Made by a program: the position numbers and the translations under genes
The notes under the pieces: model-generated
Database searches by the model: none
What the model was told of the DNA's origin: nothing
The model's input: only the letters and a program-made list of their open reading frames with translations
Assembly (NCBI GenBank): GCA_030529365.1
Contig: JAUMXB010000010.1
Coordinates: 17,377-81,376, forward strand
DNA: 64,000 nucleotides
Direction of reading: 5' to 3'
From: Cardiobacteriaceae bacterium
GTDB taxonomy: Bacteria; Pseudomonadota; Gammaproteobacteria; Cardiobacteriales; Cardiobacteriaceae
Shown: one piece after another, positions 17,529-27,050 of the stretch
How the letters are laid out: each line of letters opens with the position of its first letter
Position numbering within the stretch: position 1 is the stretch's first letter

Positions 17529-18839
17529 ATGAAAACGGTGGCAATCGGGATTATCGGCTATGGCACGGTAGGGCAGGGCGTTTGCGAAGTGCTGGAGAAA
17601 AACGCGCGCGAAATCCAGCGGCGCTGCGGCTATCAGCTCACAGTGCGCAAGGTAGCGAAGCGCAGCTGGGCAGGAATTGATGTGGCTGCACTGCCGTTTG
17701 CGACCACGACTGACGCAGAAGACATCGTCAATGATCCATCCGTCGATGTCGTGATCGAGCTCATGGGCGGTTATGACCCGGCCTACGCTCTCATCGAGCA
17801 GGCGCTCAAAAACGGCAAGCATGTGATCACTGCCAACAAGGCGCTCATTGCCACGCGCGGCCAGGCGCTTTTCGAGCTTGCGCGCCAGAACAATCTTGAG
17901 CTTGCCTACGAGGCGGCAGTGGCCGGCGGCATTCCCATCATCAAGGTGCTGCGCGAAGGGATGAGCGGCAATGAAGTGACCGCGGTTGCCGGCATCATCA
18001 ACGGCACCGGCAACTTCATTCTCTCGGCAATGAGCGAGGAGGGGCGCGATTTTGCCGATGTGCTGCGCGAAGCACAGGCGCTTGGCTACGCCGAGGCTGA
18101 CCCGGCTTTTGACATCAATGGCACCGATGCCGCGCACAAAATCACCATTCTCGCCGCCATTGCCTTCGGCATTCCCTTGCAGTTCGATCGCGTCTATATG
18201 GAAGGCATCGAGCGCATTACGCCGCAGGATATTGCCAATGCGGCGGAACTGGGTTACGTCATCAAGCATCTGGGTCTTGCCGTGCGCCGCGAAAAAGGCG
18301 TGGAAATCCGCGTGCATCCGACGCTGATTCCCAAAGATGCAGTGCTCGCGAGTGTTTCAGGAGTGATGAATGCCGTGCAGGTGCGCGGCAATGCCATCGG
18401 CAACAGCCTTTATTACGGCCCGGGTGCCGGACGCTTGCCGACGGCTTCTGCCGTGGTCGCCGATTTGATCGACGTGGTGCGTGAACTGGATCTCGATCCC
18501 GAAGACCGTCTGGCCGAATTCGGCTTTGAACAGCTGCACAGCGCGGAATCCCTGCCGGTGCTCGATGTGCAGGAATTCATGAGTGCTTTCTATGTGCATC
18601 TCAATGTGGATGACAGCGTCGGCGTGCTCGCCAAAGTGACGGAAATCTTCGCGCGCCACGGCATTTCCATCGAATCGCTGGTGCAGAAAAACGCGCTGCG
18701 CCGCAAGGATATCGTGCCCCTCATCGTGCTCACCGCGCCGGTGGAAGGGCGCTATATCCGCCGCGCCGTCAAGGAATTGGCCGAGCTTGCCTGCGTGCAT
18801 GGCGAAATCAAGCTGATTCATGTGGAGTCGCTCGCCTGA
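17529..18839 (+). CDS. hom: Homoserine dehydrogenase
   Basis: Reduces aspartate semialdehyde to homoserine for threonine and methionine synthesis. The 436-aa protein has the NAD(P) motif IIGYGTVGQGVCEVL at the N-terminus, ANKALIATRG, the catalytic-domain block EAAVAGGIPIIKVLREG, GIINGTGNFILSAM, EADPAFDINGTDAAHKITILA, and a C-terminal ACT domain (AFYVHLNVDDSVGVLAKVTEIFARHGISIESLVQ), which usually gives threonine feedback. There is no fused aspartokinase. The start at 17529 was chosen because the family motif begins six residues later; the longer frame upstream is unlike the family. Its stop overlaps the recJ start (TGATG). thrC follows recJ. Confidence 0.95.
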   Translation: MKTVAIGIIGYGTVGQGVCEVLEKNAREIQRRCGYQLTVRKVAKRSWAGIDVAALPFATTTDAEDIVNDPSVDVVIELMGGYDPAYALIEQALKNGKHVITANKALIATRGQALFELARQNNLELAYEAAVAGGIPIIKVLREGMSGNEVTAVAGIINGTGNFILSAMSEEGRDFADVLREAQALGYAEADPAFDINGTDAAHKITILAAIAFGIPLQFDRVYMEGIERITPQDIANAAELGYVIKHLGLAVRREKGVEIRVHPTLIPKDAVLASVSGVMNAVQVRGNAIGNSLYYGPGAGRLPTASAVVADLIDVVRELDLDPEDRLAEFGFEQLHSAESLPVLDVQEFMSAFYVHLNVDDSVGVLAKVTEIFARHGISIESLVQKNALRRKDIVPLIVLTAPVEGRYIRRAVKELAELACVHGEIKLIHVESLA

Positions 18840-20515
18840 TGAGCCTGATTCGCCAGCGCCCGCCGCGCATGGATATCGCGCGTCTGCCCGAGCAGTGGCA
18901 TCCGGTGGTGCGCGCGATTTATGCCGCGCGACTCGCGGGCGATGATGAAGTGGACAAGCGCCTGAAATATTTGCAGGGTACTGATGGTTTTGCCGATATG
19001 GACAAGGCGGTTGCGCGTCTTGCCGCAGCCATTGCCGTGGGCGAGCGCATCGTCGTCTATGGCGATTACGACGTCGATGGCGCGACTTCCACCGCGCTTG
19101 CCGTGCGCATTTTGCGGCGCCTGCGCGCCAATGTCGGCTGGTTCGTGCCGCATCGCCAGGCGCATGGCTACGGGCTATCCGTCGCCGGTCTCGATGCCCT
19201 TGACGAAAACCCCGCGCTCATTCTGACCGTGGATAACGGCATCGCCAGCCATGCCGCCGTTCTGGAAGCAAAAGCGCGCGGCATCGACGTCATCGTCTGC
19301 GATCATCACACCCCGGATGAACTCCTTCCAGAGGCTGTGGCCGTAGTCAACCCGCGCAGGAAAGACAGCGTGCAAGCGCCGCAGCATCTCGCGGGCGTCG
19401 GCGTTACCTTCTATCTGTTCATAGCCTTGCAGCATTATCTGAAAGCGCGCGAGGCCTGGCCGGAAGATTTGTATCTCACCGATTATCTCGATCTCGTCGC
19501 GCTTGGCACTGTGGCCGACGTAGTGCCGCTCGATTACAACAACCGCATTCTCGTTGATCGCGGACTCAAGCGCCTGCGCGACGGTCAGGGCAACACCGGC
19601 ATCCGCGCGCTCTGCGACATTGCCAATCTCGATCCGGCTGCCATCGGCGCGAGCGACATCGGCTTTGCCCTGGCTCCGCGCCTGAATGCGCTCGGTCGCC
19701 TAGGTGATATGAGCGATGGCGTGTTGTTACTGCTCGCTGACGATTGGCCGACCGTGCAGGAACTCGCCATGCTCTGCGACGACATGAACCGCGACCGCAA
19801 GGCGCTCGAACATGCCACCCTGCGCGAAGCGCTTGCCCAGGCCGACAGCGCCCTGCCCGTCATCAGCGCCTATTCGCCGCACTGGCACGAAGGCATCCTC
19901 GGTATCATTGCCGGTCGCCTGAAAAGCCACTACGCGCGTCCGGCCATGGTCGCCTGCGAACACGACGACGGCGCGCACATCAAAGCCTCGTTGCGCTCGG
20001 TGGAAGGCGTCAATATCCACGATTTGTTGCAAGCGGCAGCTGCGCACGTCCCCGGCCTGCAATTCGGTGGTCATGCCATGGCGGCGGGGCTTACCGTGCG
20101 CAAAGACGCCTGGCCGCAACTGGTGCAGGCGCTGAACCGCGCCTTTGCCGAACAGATCGGGCAACTGCCGCCAGTACCCGTCTATATCGACGGCGAACTG
20201 CCGCACGAACTCATTGACGTCGAATGGGCGCGCTATTTCGAGCAGCTCGAGCCGTGGGGCGCATCACTGCCCGCACCAGCCTTTGCCAACGTCTTCAGCG
20301 TCATTGAATGCAAGCGCCTCGGGCACGCGCACAGCCGCCTGCGCCTGCGCGAACCCTTTTCCGGCAACGTCTTCACTGCCTCGTGGTTCTTCCATCAGGC
20401 CGATTACGGCTATGGCGACACCCTGCGCATCGTCTATGAAATGCAGGTCAACCGCTTCCACGGCGACGAACGCCTCGATCTGCTGATTCGCCATGCCGAG
20501 CCGTATGTTGCCTAG
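18839..20515 (+). CDS. recJ: Single-stranded-DNA-specific exonuclease RecJ
   Basis: RecJ degrades single-stranded DNA 5' to 3' in recombination and mismatch repair. The 558-aa protein shows VVYGDYDVDGATSTALAVRILRRL (phosphoesterase motif I), LTVDNGIASHAAVLEAKARGIDVIVCDHHTPDE (DHH motif near residue 155), VALGTVADVVPL, GFALAPRLNALGRL and GGHAMAAGLT of the DHHA1 domain. It overlaps the hom stop by one base and is thus translationally coupled to an amino-acid gene, as in several gammaproteobacteria and betaproteobacteria. Confidence 0.97.
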   Translation: MSLIRQRPPRMDIARLPEQWHPVVRAIYAARLAGDDEVDKRLKYLQGTDGFADMDKAVARLAAAIAVGERIVVYGDYDVDGATSTALAVRILRRLRANVGWFVPHRQAHGYGLSVAGLDALDENPALILTVDNGIASHAAVLEAKARGIDVIVCDHHTPDELLPEAVAVVNPRRKDSVQAPQHLAGVGVTFYLFIALQHYLKAREAWPEDLYLTDYLDLVALGTVADVVPLDYNNRILVDRGLKRLRDGQGNTGIRALCDIANLDPAAIGASDIGFALAPRLNALGRLGDMSDGVLLLLADDWPTVQELAMLCDDMNRDRKALEHATLREALAQADSALPVISAYSPHWHEGILGIIAGRLKSHYARPAMVACEHDDGAHIKASLRSVEGVNIHDLLQAAAAHVPGLQFGGHAMAAGLTVRKDAWPQLVQALNRAFAEQIGQLPPVPVYIDGELPHELIDVEWARYFEQLEPWGASLPAPAFANVFSVIECKRLGHAHSRLRLREPFSGNVFTASWFFHQADYGYGDTLRIVYEMQVNRFHGDERLDLLIRHAEPYVA

Positions 20516-20520
20516 TGTTT

Positions 20521-20604
20521 GATAAATTTTCTCAATATAAAGCGCTTTATATGATAAATTTTCTCACTATAAGCGCTTATAAATGGTAAAAATCTACTAT
20601 AAAA
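20521..20604. repeat. AAGCGCTT composite intergenic repeat, copy 6
   Basis: GATAAATTTTCTC, AAGCGCTT, GATAAATTTTCTC, AAGCGCTT (31 bp apart), then AAATGGTAAAAATCTACTATAAAA. It begins 5 nt after the recJ stop and its tail ends about 25 nt before thrC. Confidence 0.92.
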
Positions 20605-20628
20605 CCAAGATTCATGAAAGGAGTTGTT

Positions 20629-22038
20629 ATGAACTATGTTTCCACCCGCGGGGCGGCGCTGGGCACGTTCTGCGATGTCTTGCTGGCCGGGCTTGCGCCC
20701 GATGGCGGGCTGGCCATGCCGGAGCGTTTCCCCCACATTGATGCCGCGACCCTGCAATCCTGGCGCGCGCTCGATTACGCTGATCTCGCCTTTGCCGTGA
20801 TGCAGCCTTTCGTGAGCGATATTCCCGCCGATGACCTGCGCGCGCTGCTACGTCGTACCTATACGGAAAATGCTTTTCACAGCAAGGATATTACGCCGTT
20901 GACGCGACTTGGCGCGAGCGATACCTATTTGCTGGAACTCTCCAACGGCCCGTCGCTGGCGTTCAAAGACATGGCGATGCAGTTTTTGGGTCAGGTGTTT
21001 GAATATGTACTGGAAAAACGCGGCGAGACGATCAATATCCTCGGCGCGACGTCCGGCGATACCGGCTCTGCCGCCGAATACGCCATGCTCGGCAAGCACA
21101 ATGTGAACGTGTTCATGCTCTCGCCCTTCGGCCGCATGAGTGCTTTCCAGCAGGCACAGATGTACAGCCTTGATGCACCGAATATTTTCAATATCGCGGT
21201 GCGCGGCGTCTTCGATGATTGCCAGGATCTGGTGAAAGCGGTGAATGCCGATGCCGGTTTCAAGGCGCGCTATCGCATCGGCGCGGTCAATTCCATCAAC
21301 TGGGCGCGCATCCTCGCCCAGGTGGTCTATTATTTCAAGGCGTATCTGGCACTTGGTCTGAAAGATGGCGCGGAGATGGATGTTTGCGTGCCCTCCGGCA
21401 ACTTCGGCAATATCTTCAGCGGATTCGTCGCCAAGGCAATGGGTCTGCCCATCGGTCAGCTCGTGGTCGCCACCAATGAGAACGACGTGCTGCACGAGTT
21501 CTTTACAAGCGGCCACTATCGCGCGCGCCCGGCAAGCGATGTGGCCGCCACGTCCAGCCCGTCGATGGATATCGGCAAGGCGAGCAACTTCGAGCGCTTT
21601 GTCTATCTGACGGGCGGGCGCGATGCCGCACAAACGGCTGCGCTGTGGCGCGAACTCGATGAGAAGGGCGCTTTCACCTTGCAGGGCGCGGCGTGGCAGG
21701 CCGTGCAGGCGAGCGGCTTTGCTGCCGGCAAATCGACGCATGCGGATCGTCTGGCCACGATTCGCGCGGTCAAGGCGGAGCATGGGCGTCTTATTGATCC
21801 GCATACCGCGGACGGCGTGTTTGTTGCCAAAGCGTTTGCCCGTGCCGGCGTGCCCATGGTATGCCTGGAAACGGCCCTGCCGGCCAAGTTCGCCGCGACC
21901 ATGGTGGAAGCGACGGGCGAAGAACCGCCGCGCCCGGCGCGCTTCGATGGTATCGAGGAGAAGCCGCGCCATGTGCAGGTGATGGATAACGACGTGGCCG
22001 CGCTGAAAGCGTTTATCGCGGAAAAGCTCGGCGCTTGA
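20629..22038 (+). CDS. thrC: Threonine synthase
   Basis: PLP enzyme converting O-phosphohomoserine to threonine. The 469-aa protein shows NYVSTRGAA at the start, DITPLTRLGASDTYLLELSNGPSLAFKDMAMQFL (with the PLP lysine in FKDMA), the phosphate-loop ATSGDTGSAAEYAML, and VPSGNFGNIFSGFVAKAMGLPIGQLVVATNENDVLHEF. This is the longer type found in gammaproteobacteria and fungi. I placed the start at 20629, where AAAGGAG lies 6 nt upstream. An ATG at 20614 is in frame but lacks a ribosome-binding site. With hom it covers two steps of threonine synthesis. Confidence 0.96.
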   Translation: MNYVSTRGAALGTFCDVLLAGLAPDGGLAMPERFPHIDAATLQSWRALDYADLAFAVMQPFVSDIPADDLRALLRRTYTENAFHSKDITPLTRLGASDTYLLELSNGPSLAFKDMAMQFLGQVFEYVLEKRGETINILGATSGDTGSAAEYAMLGKHNVNVFMLSPFGRMSAFQQAQMYSLDAPNIFNIAVRGVFDDCQDLVKAVNADAGFKARYRIGAVNSINWARILAQVVYYFKAYLALGLKDGAEMDVCVPSGNFGNIFSGFVAKAMGLPIGQLVVATNENDVLHEFFTSGHYRARPASDVAATSSPSMDIGKASNFERFVYLTGGRDAAQTAALWRELDEKGAFTLQGAAWQAVQASGFAAGKSTHADRLATIRAVKAEHGRLIDPHTADGVFVAKAFARAGVPMVCLETALPAKFAATMVEATGEEPPRPARFDGIEEKPRHVQVMDNDVAALKAFIAEKLGA

Positions 22039-22190
22039 AGAAGCGGCGGCGGAGCGGGCGGCTGCGCCATTCCGCTGCCGGATATGGCCGCCTCCCCAAA
22101 AAATGGCATAGGATTTTTCTTTTAACCCTTTGAACAAAGGGATTTATTCAAAGGGTTGTCTATGTCATTTTTCGGGGGGCGCTATATGGG

Positions 22191-22218
22191 AATGGCGGGT
22201 TTTTCCCGCCATTTTTTG
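22191..22218 (+). terminator. Rho-independent terminator downstream of thrC
   Basis: AATGGCGGG TTTTT CCCGCCATTTTTT; strong stem plus T run, about 150 nt after thrC. A shorter CCTTTGAACAAAGG-type repeat precedes it at 22125-22160. Confidence 0.85.
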
Positions 22219-22227
22219 TTGTTTTAT

Positions 22228-22278
22228 GGTGATTTTTTACCGCATAAAGCGCTTATGGATGGTAAAAAATGCTATTTT
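22228..22278. repeat. AAGCGCTT composite intergenic repeat, copy 7 (short form)
   Basis: GGTGATTTTTTACC dyad, one AAGCGCTT, then ATGGTAAAAAATGCTATTTTAG. Lies between the convergent genes thrC and dadA, so it cannot be serving as the promoter of either. Confidence 0.85.
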
Positions 22279-22441
22279 AGGTCAAAAAAAGAAACATCTT
22301 GCCTGGCGGATATGGCGTTTGCAGCGGTGCGGGTTTCCGGCACAAAACGCTGCGCGCCTCGCGGTTTTTGGACCCGAGCGCCCGGCCGTGCATTTCGGCA
22401 GGTGCAAGAGCGGTGAACCAGCACCGGCATTCCCGCTGCCC
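22279..22441. other. Non-coding spacer between thrC and dadA
   Basis: Part of the roughly 470-bp gap between convergent genes. Short open frames run through it on both strands, but none has a recognisable product or ribosome-binding site. No RNA gene seen. Confidence 0.5.
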
Positions 22442-22481
22442 TGTTGGGGTTCGTGCTGGCGCACTCACCACCAACTTGCAG
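22442..22481. repeat. Interspersed repeat, GTTGGGGTTCG..CCACCAACTTGCAG copy
   Basis: Same family as 5508-5548 and 58261-58350: TGTTGGGGTTCGTGCTGGCG...CTCACCACCAACTTGCAG. Lies close to the 3' end of dadA. Confidence 0.65.
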
Positions 22482-22508
22482 GGCGACGGTTTTTGGGAAT
22501 GGTGCGGC

Positions 22509-23762
22509 TCAATATCTTGAAAGCCCCAGGTCGTCGGTGCGGATGTCCGGCGTGTTGCCGGCGACGAGGTCGGCAATGAGGCGGCCGGAGCCGAGCGACA
22601 TGGTCCAGCCCAGGGTGCCGTGGCCGGTGTTGATGTAGAGGTTTTTCAGGCGGGTGCCGCCGATGATGGGAGTGCTGTCCGGCGTCATCGGGCGCAGGCC
22701 GCTCCAGTAGGTGCTTTGCGAGAGGTCGCCGCCGTCGGGGAAAAGGTCGCGCACGACGAGTTCCAGGGTTTCGCGGTGCTTGGGCGGCAGCTTGAGCTGG
22801 TAGCCGGAGAGTTCGGCCATGCCGCCGATGCGGATGCGTTCGTCAAAGCGGGTGATGGCGACTTTGTAGGTTTCGTCGAGCACGGTGGATTCGGGCGCGC
22901 CGGCCGGGTTGGTGATGGGGACGGTGAGCGAGTAGCCCTTGACGGGATAGACGGGCAGATTGAGGCCGAGGCTTGCCAGCGCCGGGCGGCTGAAGGAGCC
23001 GAGCGCGCAGACCACGGCATCGGCTTCAAAGCGCTCGCCCTTGGCGATCACGGCGCTGACGCGGCCGTTTTCTTCGAGCAGGCGCTCGATTGGGGTGTTG
23101 TAGCGGAACTGCACGCCGCGTTCAGCCAGCAGCGCGGCGAGACGCGTGGTGAAAAGATAGCAGTCGCCGGTGTGGTCGTTGGGCAGGTGCAGGGCGCCGG
23201 CGAGGCGGTTGGTGGCGTGCGCGAGGGCGGGTTCGTATTGCAGGCATTCGCGCGCGGTGAGTTCGCGGTAGGGCACGCCATATTCGGCGAGCACGGCGAT
23301 GTCCTTGCGCGCGGCGAGCATTTCCTTTTCCGTGCGGAAGATTTGCAGCGTGCCGAGTTTGCGGCCTTCAAAGTCGAAATCGGGATTTTCCTGCTGGAAT
23401 TCGGCAAACATGGCGCGGCTGTATTCGGAGATGCGCACCATGCGTTCCTTGTTGGTCTTGTAGCGGGCTTCGGTGCAGTTGGCGAGCATTTGCAGCAGCC
23501 ATTTGGCCTGGAAGGCGCTGCCGTCCGGACGGATGATGAGCGGCGAGTGCGGCTTGAACATCCATTTCATCGCTTTCAGCGGGATGCCGGGCGCGGCCCA
23601 CGGCGTGGTGTAGCCATAGGAGAGTTCACCGGCGTTGGCATGGCTGGTTTCTTCGGCGGCGCCGGACGCGCGGTCGATGACGATGACTTCATGGCCGGCT
23701 TTGTGCAGATACCAGGCACTGCTGATGCCAACGACGCCAGCGCCCAATACGATGACTTTCAT
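22509..23762 (-). CDS. dadA: D-amino-acid dehydrogenase small subunit
   Basis: FAD enzyme that oxidises D-amino acids (typically D-alanine) to 2-oxo acids at the inner membrane. The 417-aa protein begins with the dinucleotide motif [29 protein letters not shown], followed by [22 protein letters not shown] and, near the C-terminus, [17 protein letters not shown] and [21 protein letters not shown]. The ATG at 23762 has AAGGA upstream; sequence further upstream is not family-like. It is divergent from an Lrp-type regulator, the common arrangement for control of dadA by alanine or leucine signals. No alanine racemase gene (dadX) follows. Confidence 0.93.
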   Translation of the reverse strand: MKVIVLGAGVVGISSAWYLHKAGHEVIVIDRASGAAEETSHANAGELSYGYTTPWAAPGIPLKAMKWMFKPHSPLIIRPDGSAFQAKWLLQMLANCTEARYKTNKERMVRISEYSRAMFAEFQQENPDFDFEGRKLGTLQIFRTEKEMLAARKDIAVLAEYGVPYRELTARECLQYEPALAHATNRLAGALHLPNDHTGDCYLFTTRLAALLAERGVQFRYNTPIERLLEENGRVSAVIAKGERFEADAVVCALGSFSRPALASLGLNLPVYPVKGYSLTVPITNPAGAPESTVLDETYKVAITRFDERIRIGGMAELSGYQLKLPPKHRETLELVVRDLFPDGGDLSQSTYWSGLRPMTPDSTPIIGGTRLKNLYINTGHGTLGWTMSLGSGRLIADLVAGNTPDIRTDDLGLSRY

Positions 23763-23817
23763 GCGGTTTTTCCTTGTGGTGGGGTGAAGGTTGCAAAGGG
23801 TGATAGTGTAGCCGGGA

Positions 23818-23866
23818 TAAAAAAGTGTTTTTCGGTTATTTTTTGCGGTATAAAAGTGTTTTTTAT
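23818..23866. promoter_or_regulatory. Candidate Lrp-type operator between dadA and its regulator
   Basis: Two similar AT-rich blocks, TAAAAAAGTGTTTTT (23818-23832) and TATAAAAGTGTTTTTTAT (23849-23866), lie about 32 bp apart (three helical turns) in the divergent promoter region. Spaced AT-rich sites are what Lrp-family octamers bind; the assignment is an inference. Confidence 0.45.
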
Positions 23867-23892
23867 GGTTTTGGGCAAGGTTCGCAGGGGTT

Positions 23893-24357
23893 ATGAAGGA
23901 TATTGACAAAATAGACCGCAAAATTTTGCAGTTGCTGCAAGGCAACGGGCGCATGTCGATGACGGAGCTTGCCGAGCGGGTGGGGATGTCGGTATCGCCG
24001 GTGACGGAGCGGGTGCGCCGCCTTGAGCGCGACGGCGTGATCACCGGCTATGGCGCGCGTATCAATCCGCAGGCGCTGGGGTTGGGGCTCTTGGTGTTCG
24101 TGGAGATCAAGCTGCGCTCGAAATCGGGCAATATTTTTGACGATTTCCGCCGCGAGGTGGCGAAAGTGCCGCAGATTTTGGAGTGTTATCTGGTGTCGGG
24201 CGAATACGATTATTTGCTGAAATTGCGCTTGCCGGACATGGCGGCCTACCGCGACATGCTCGGCAATATTTTGCTGCAATTGCCGGCGGCGGCGGAAAGC
24301 CGCAGTTATGTGGTGATGGAGGAGGCCAAGGAGAGCGCGGCCTTGCATTGGTCATGA
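23893..24357 (+). CDS. Lrp/AsnC-family transcriptional regulator
   Basis: A 154-aa regulator. The N-terminal helix-turn-helix is [47 protein letters not shown], and the C-terminal RAM ligand domain includes [38 protein letters not shown] and [13 protein letters not shown]. It faces dadA, so it probably controls dadA and itself (DadR-like). Its stop overlaps the rlmD start (ATGA), linking a regulator to an rRNA methylase by position only. Confidence 0.9.
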   Translation: MKDIDKIDRKILQLLQGNGRMSMTELAERVGMSVSPVTERVRRLERDGVITGYGARINPQALGLGLLVFVEIKLRSKSGNIFDDFRREVAKVPQILECYLVSGEYDYLLKLRLPDMAAYRDMLGNILLQLPAAAESRSYVVMEEAKESAALHWS

Positions 24358-25592
24358 AAGGGGAAGTGCTGGATCTGGATTATCGCGGCCGCGGTGTGGT
24401 GCGCGAGGGCGGGCGAGTGGTGTTTGTGGCAGGCGCGTTGCCGGGTGAGGTGGTGGAATATCGCGTGACGCAAGCAAAAAAGCGCTTTGCCGAGGGCGAG
24501 ATGACGGACGTTTTGCAGGCATCGCCTGATCGCGTTGCGCCGCCTTGCCCGCATTACGCGCAATGCGGCGGCTGCGATTTGCAGCATTTGGCGCTTGCCG
24601 CACAGCGGCAGTGGAAAGAGAAATGGTGGCGCGGGCAACTGGCGCGGCATGGCGGCGGCGAGCCGCAAATGCTCTGGCCGCTGCTCGCGGGCGACGGCTG
24701 GCATTACCGGCGCCGCGCGCGGCTGGCAGTGGCAGGCAAAACGCTGGGATTTCGCGGGCGGGCGACGCACGAGGTGGTGGCAGTGGAAAGCTGCATGGTG
24801 CTGGAGCCGCGGCTGGATGCGTTGTTGCCGGCGCTTGCCGGGATATTGCCGCAAGTGCCGGTGGTCGAAGGGGTGACGCTGGATGCGGGCGATGACAGCG
24901 TGGCCGTTGGTTTTATCAGCCGTGAGCGCTTGCCGGACGCCGCGCGTGTGGCGTTGCGCGATGTTGCCGGGCAAACAGGTGCGGCGGTGTGGTGGAGTAA
25001 AGAGCAGGTAGCCGGTGCAGCGCTTTCCTATCGCTTGCCCGGATTTGGCGTGGAGATTGCCTATACGCCGCAGGATTTCACTCAGGCCAATGCTGCGCTC
25101 AATCGCGCGATGGTGGCGCAGGCGATGGATGTGTTGCAGCCGCAGGCAGGCGAGCGTATTGCCGATTTCTTTGCCGGGCTCGGCAATTTTTCCCTGCCGA
25201 TGGCGCGGCTGGGCGCGGAAGTGCTGGCGCTGGAAGGCGAGCAGGAGATGGTCAGGCGCGCGCAGGCACTGGCCGATGCACACGGTTTGCCGGTGCGCGC
25301 GGTGCGCGAGGATTTGTTCGCCGTGACGGATAAACGACTGAAAGCCTTTGGGAAGTTTGATGCCTGGCTGCTGGATCCGCCGCGTGCCGGGGCGCAGGCA
25401 CTGGTGCAGGCGATGACGGCGAAAACAGCGCCGCAGCGGATAGTGTATGTCTCGTGCGATGCCGCCACGCTGGTGCGCGATGCGGCGATCTTGCGCAGCA
25501 AGGGTTATCGGCTGGCGGGCGGCGGCGTGATCGACATGTTTGCGCAGACGGCGCATCTGGAAAGCATGGCGCTGTTTGTTCGTGAAAGATAG
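24354..25592 (+). CDS. rlmD: 23S rRNA (uracil(1939)-C(5))-methyltransferase RlmD
   Basis: Methylates U1939 of 23S rRNA using SAM. The 412-aa protein has an N-terminal TRAM domain (GEVLDLDYRGRGVVREGGRVVFVAGALPGEVVEY), the Fe-S cysteines CPHYAQCGGC near residue 63 and a fourth Cys in VESCMVL. Next come the SAM region ERIADFFAGLGNFSLPMARLG, the LDPPRAGAQ motif and the catalytic YVSCDAATLVRD. The ATG at 24354 overlaps the stop of the Lrp gene; longer frames upstream are antisense-like. Length is normal. Confidence 0.95.
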   Translation: MKGEVLDLDYRGRGVVREGGRVVFVAGALPGEVVEYRVTQAKKRFAEGEMTDVLQASPDRVAPPCPHYAQCGGCDLQHLALAAQRQWKEKWWRGQLARHGGGEPQMLWPLLAGDGWHYRRRARLAVAGKTLGFRGRATHEVVAVESCMVLEPRLDALLPALAGILPQVPVVEGVTLDAGDDSVAVGFISRERLPDAARVALRDVAGQTGAAVWWSKEQVAGAALSYRLPGFGVEIAYTPQDFTQANAALNRAMVAQAMDVLQPQAGERIADFFAGLGNFSLPMARLGAEVLALEGEQEMVRRAQALADAHGLPVRAVREDLFAVTDKRLKAFGKFDAWLLDPPRAGAQALVQAMTAKTAPQRIVYVSCDAATLVRDAAILRSKGYRLAGGGVIDMFAQTAHLESMALFVRER

Positions 25593-25671
25593 TGATTTTT
25601 TACCATAATGAAGCGCTTGATGTGAGATTTTTTACAAATAAAGCGCTTCAAGTTGGGAAAATTTATCATCT
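25591..25671. repeat. AAGCGCTT composite intergenic repeat, copy 8
   Basis: GTGATTTTTTACC dyad, AAGCGCTT (25611), GAGATTTTTTAC, AAGCGCTT (30 bp on), then GGGAAAATTTATC. The usual TGGTAAAAA..ACTAT tail is absent. It starts at the rlmD stop. Confidence 0.88.
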
Positions 25672-25745
25672 TGGTGTTTTGCGCAAGCTGCGGGCCCTGA
25701 ACGGGATGAGGAATGGGCAAAGCAGGCGGATGACATGCAAAGCAG

Positions 25746-25775
25746 TTGAGACGTCATCGGCGCGGGCGGTAAAAT
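25746..25775 (+). promoter_or_regulatory. Candidate sigma70 promoter of fba
   Basis: TTGAGA at 25746-25751 and TAAAAT at 25770-25775, 18 bp apart, 58 nt upstream of the fba start codon. It lies outside the composite repeat. Confidence 0.5.
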
Positions 25776-25832
25776 AGCGCTGCCCGGCAGCCAACAGGCT
25801 GCCATTGCCGATTCATTCAATGAGGAACTGCC

Positions 25833-26912
25833 ATGAGCAAACTGCTTGATATTGTAAAACCCGGCGTAGTAACCGGCGATGATGTGCAAAAAGTTTTTGC
25901 CTACGCCAAGGCCCACGGATTCGCCATTCCCGCCATGAACTGCGTCGGCTCCGATTCCGTCAACGTCGCGATGGAGGCAGCCGCCCGCGTACGCGCGCCA
26001 GTCATCATCCAGTTCTCCAACGGCGGCGCATCCTTTTATGCGGGCAAGGGCATCAAGCCGGCATCGGGCGCGCGCCCTGACGTGCTTGGCGCGATTGCCG
26101 GCGCCAAACATGTGCACACGCTCGCCGAGGAATACGGCGTGCCGGTGATTCTCCATACCGACCACTGCGCGAAGAAGCTGCTGCCCTGGGTGGACGGCCT
26201 GCTCGAAGCCGGCGAAAAACACTTTGCCGAAACAGGCAAGCCGCTCTTTTCCTCGCACATGCTCGATCTTTCCGAAGAGCCGATCGAGGAGAACATGGAA
26301 ATCTGCCGCAAGTATCTGGAGCGCATGGATAAAATCGGCATGACGCTGGAAATCGAAATCGGCATTACCGGCGGCGAGGAAGACGGCGTGGACAACAGCG
26401 GCGTTGATGAATCGCATCTCTACACCCGTCCTTCCGAAGTGCTCTACGTTTACGACCAGCTGAGCCCGATCAGCAAGCGCTTCACCATCGCGGCTGCCTT
26501 TGGCAACGTGCATGGCGTGTACAAGCCCGGCAACGTCAAGCTGAAGCCTTCCATCCTCGGCGATTCGCAGGCCTTTGTCAGCGCGGAGCGCGGCCTGCCG
26601 AAAAATACGCTGGATTTCGTTTTCCACGGCGGCTCCGGTTCTTCGCTGGAAGAAATCCGCGAAGCCATCGGCTACGGCGTGATCAAGATGAATATCGATA
26701 CCGACACGCAATGGGCGGCCTGGGAAGGGGTTCTCAAGTTCTACAATGAAAACAAGGACTATCTGCAAGGCCAGCTCGGCAACCCGGAAGGTGAGGACAA
26801 GCCTAACAAGAAATACTACGATCCGCGCGTGTGGCTGCGCAAAATGGAAGAGAGCACGGTCAAGCGTCTGGAACAGGCTTTTGACGATCTCAATTGCCGC
26901 GATGTGCTGTAA
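25833..26912 (+). CDS. fbaA: Class II fructose-bisphosphate aldolase
   Basis: Zinc-dependent aldolase of glycolysis and gluconeogenesis. The 359-aa protein has FAIPAMNCVGSDSVNVAMEAA, the metal-binding HTDHCAKKLLPW, SSHMLDLSEEPIEENMEICRKYLERM, the EIGITGGEEDGVDNSGVD loop, AAFGNVHGVYKPGNVKLKP and the FHGGSGSSLEEIREAIGYGVIKMNIDTDTQWA block that binds the sugar phosphate. Length and motifs are those of the E. coli FbaA type. It stands alone, without pgk or gapA. Confidence 0.97.
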   Translation: MSKLLDIVKPGVVTGDDVQKVFAYAKAHGFAIPAMNCVGSDSVNVAMEAAARVRAPVIIQFSNGGASFYAGKGIKPASGARPDVLGAIAGAKHVHTLAEEYGVPVILHTDHCAKKLLPWVDGLLEAGEKHFAETGKPLFSSHMLDLSEEPIEENMEICRKYLERMDKIGMTLEIEIGITGGEEDGVDNSGVDESHLYTRPSEVLYVYDQLSPISKRFTIAAAFGNVHGVYKPGNVKLKPSILGDSQAFVSAERGLPKNTLDFVFHGGSGSSLEEIREAIGYGVIKMNIDTDTQWAAWEGVLKFYNENKDYLQGQLGNPEGEDKPNKKYYDPRVWLRKMEESTVKRLEQAFDDLNCRDVL

Positions 26913-26932
26913 GCCCGTGGCGAATGCTGGTG

Positions 26933-26960
26933 AAAACGCTGCTTTGGCAGCGTTTTTTTA
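26933..26960 (+). terminator. Rho-independent terminator after fba
   Basis: AAAACGCTGC TTTG GCAGCGTTTTTTT, a 9-10 bp stem with T run 21 nt after the stop codon. Confidence 0.93.
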
Positions 26961-27050
26961 TGCGGGTGCGGTTTGTATGGGCGATGGATTCATCGGAGAG
27001 GGATTGCCGGGCGAATCCCGCTTTATGCACCTTGTGCAGATTTTGTTGAT

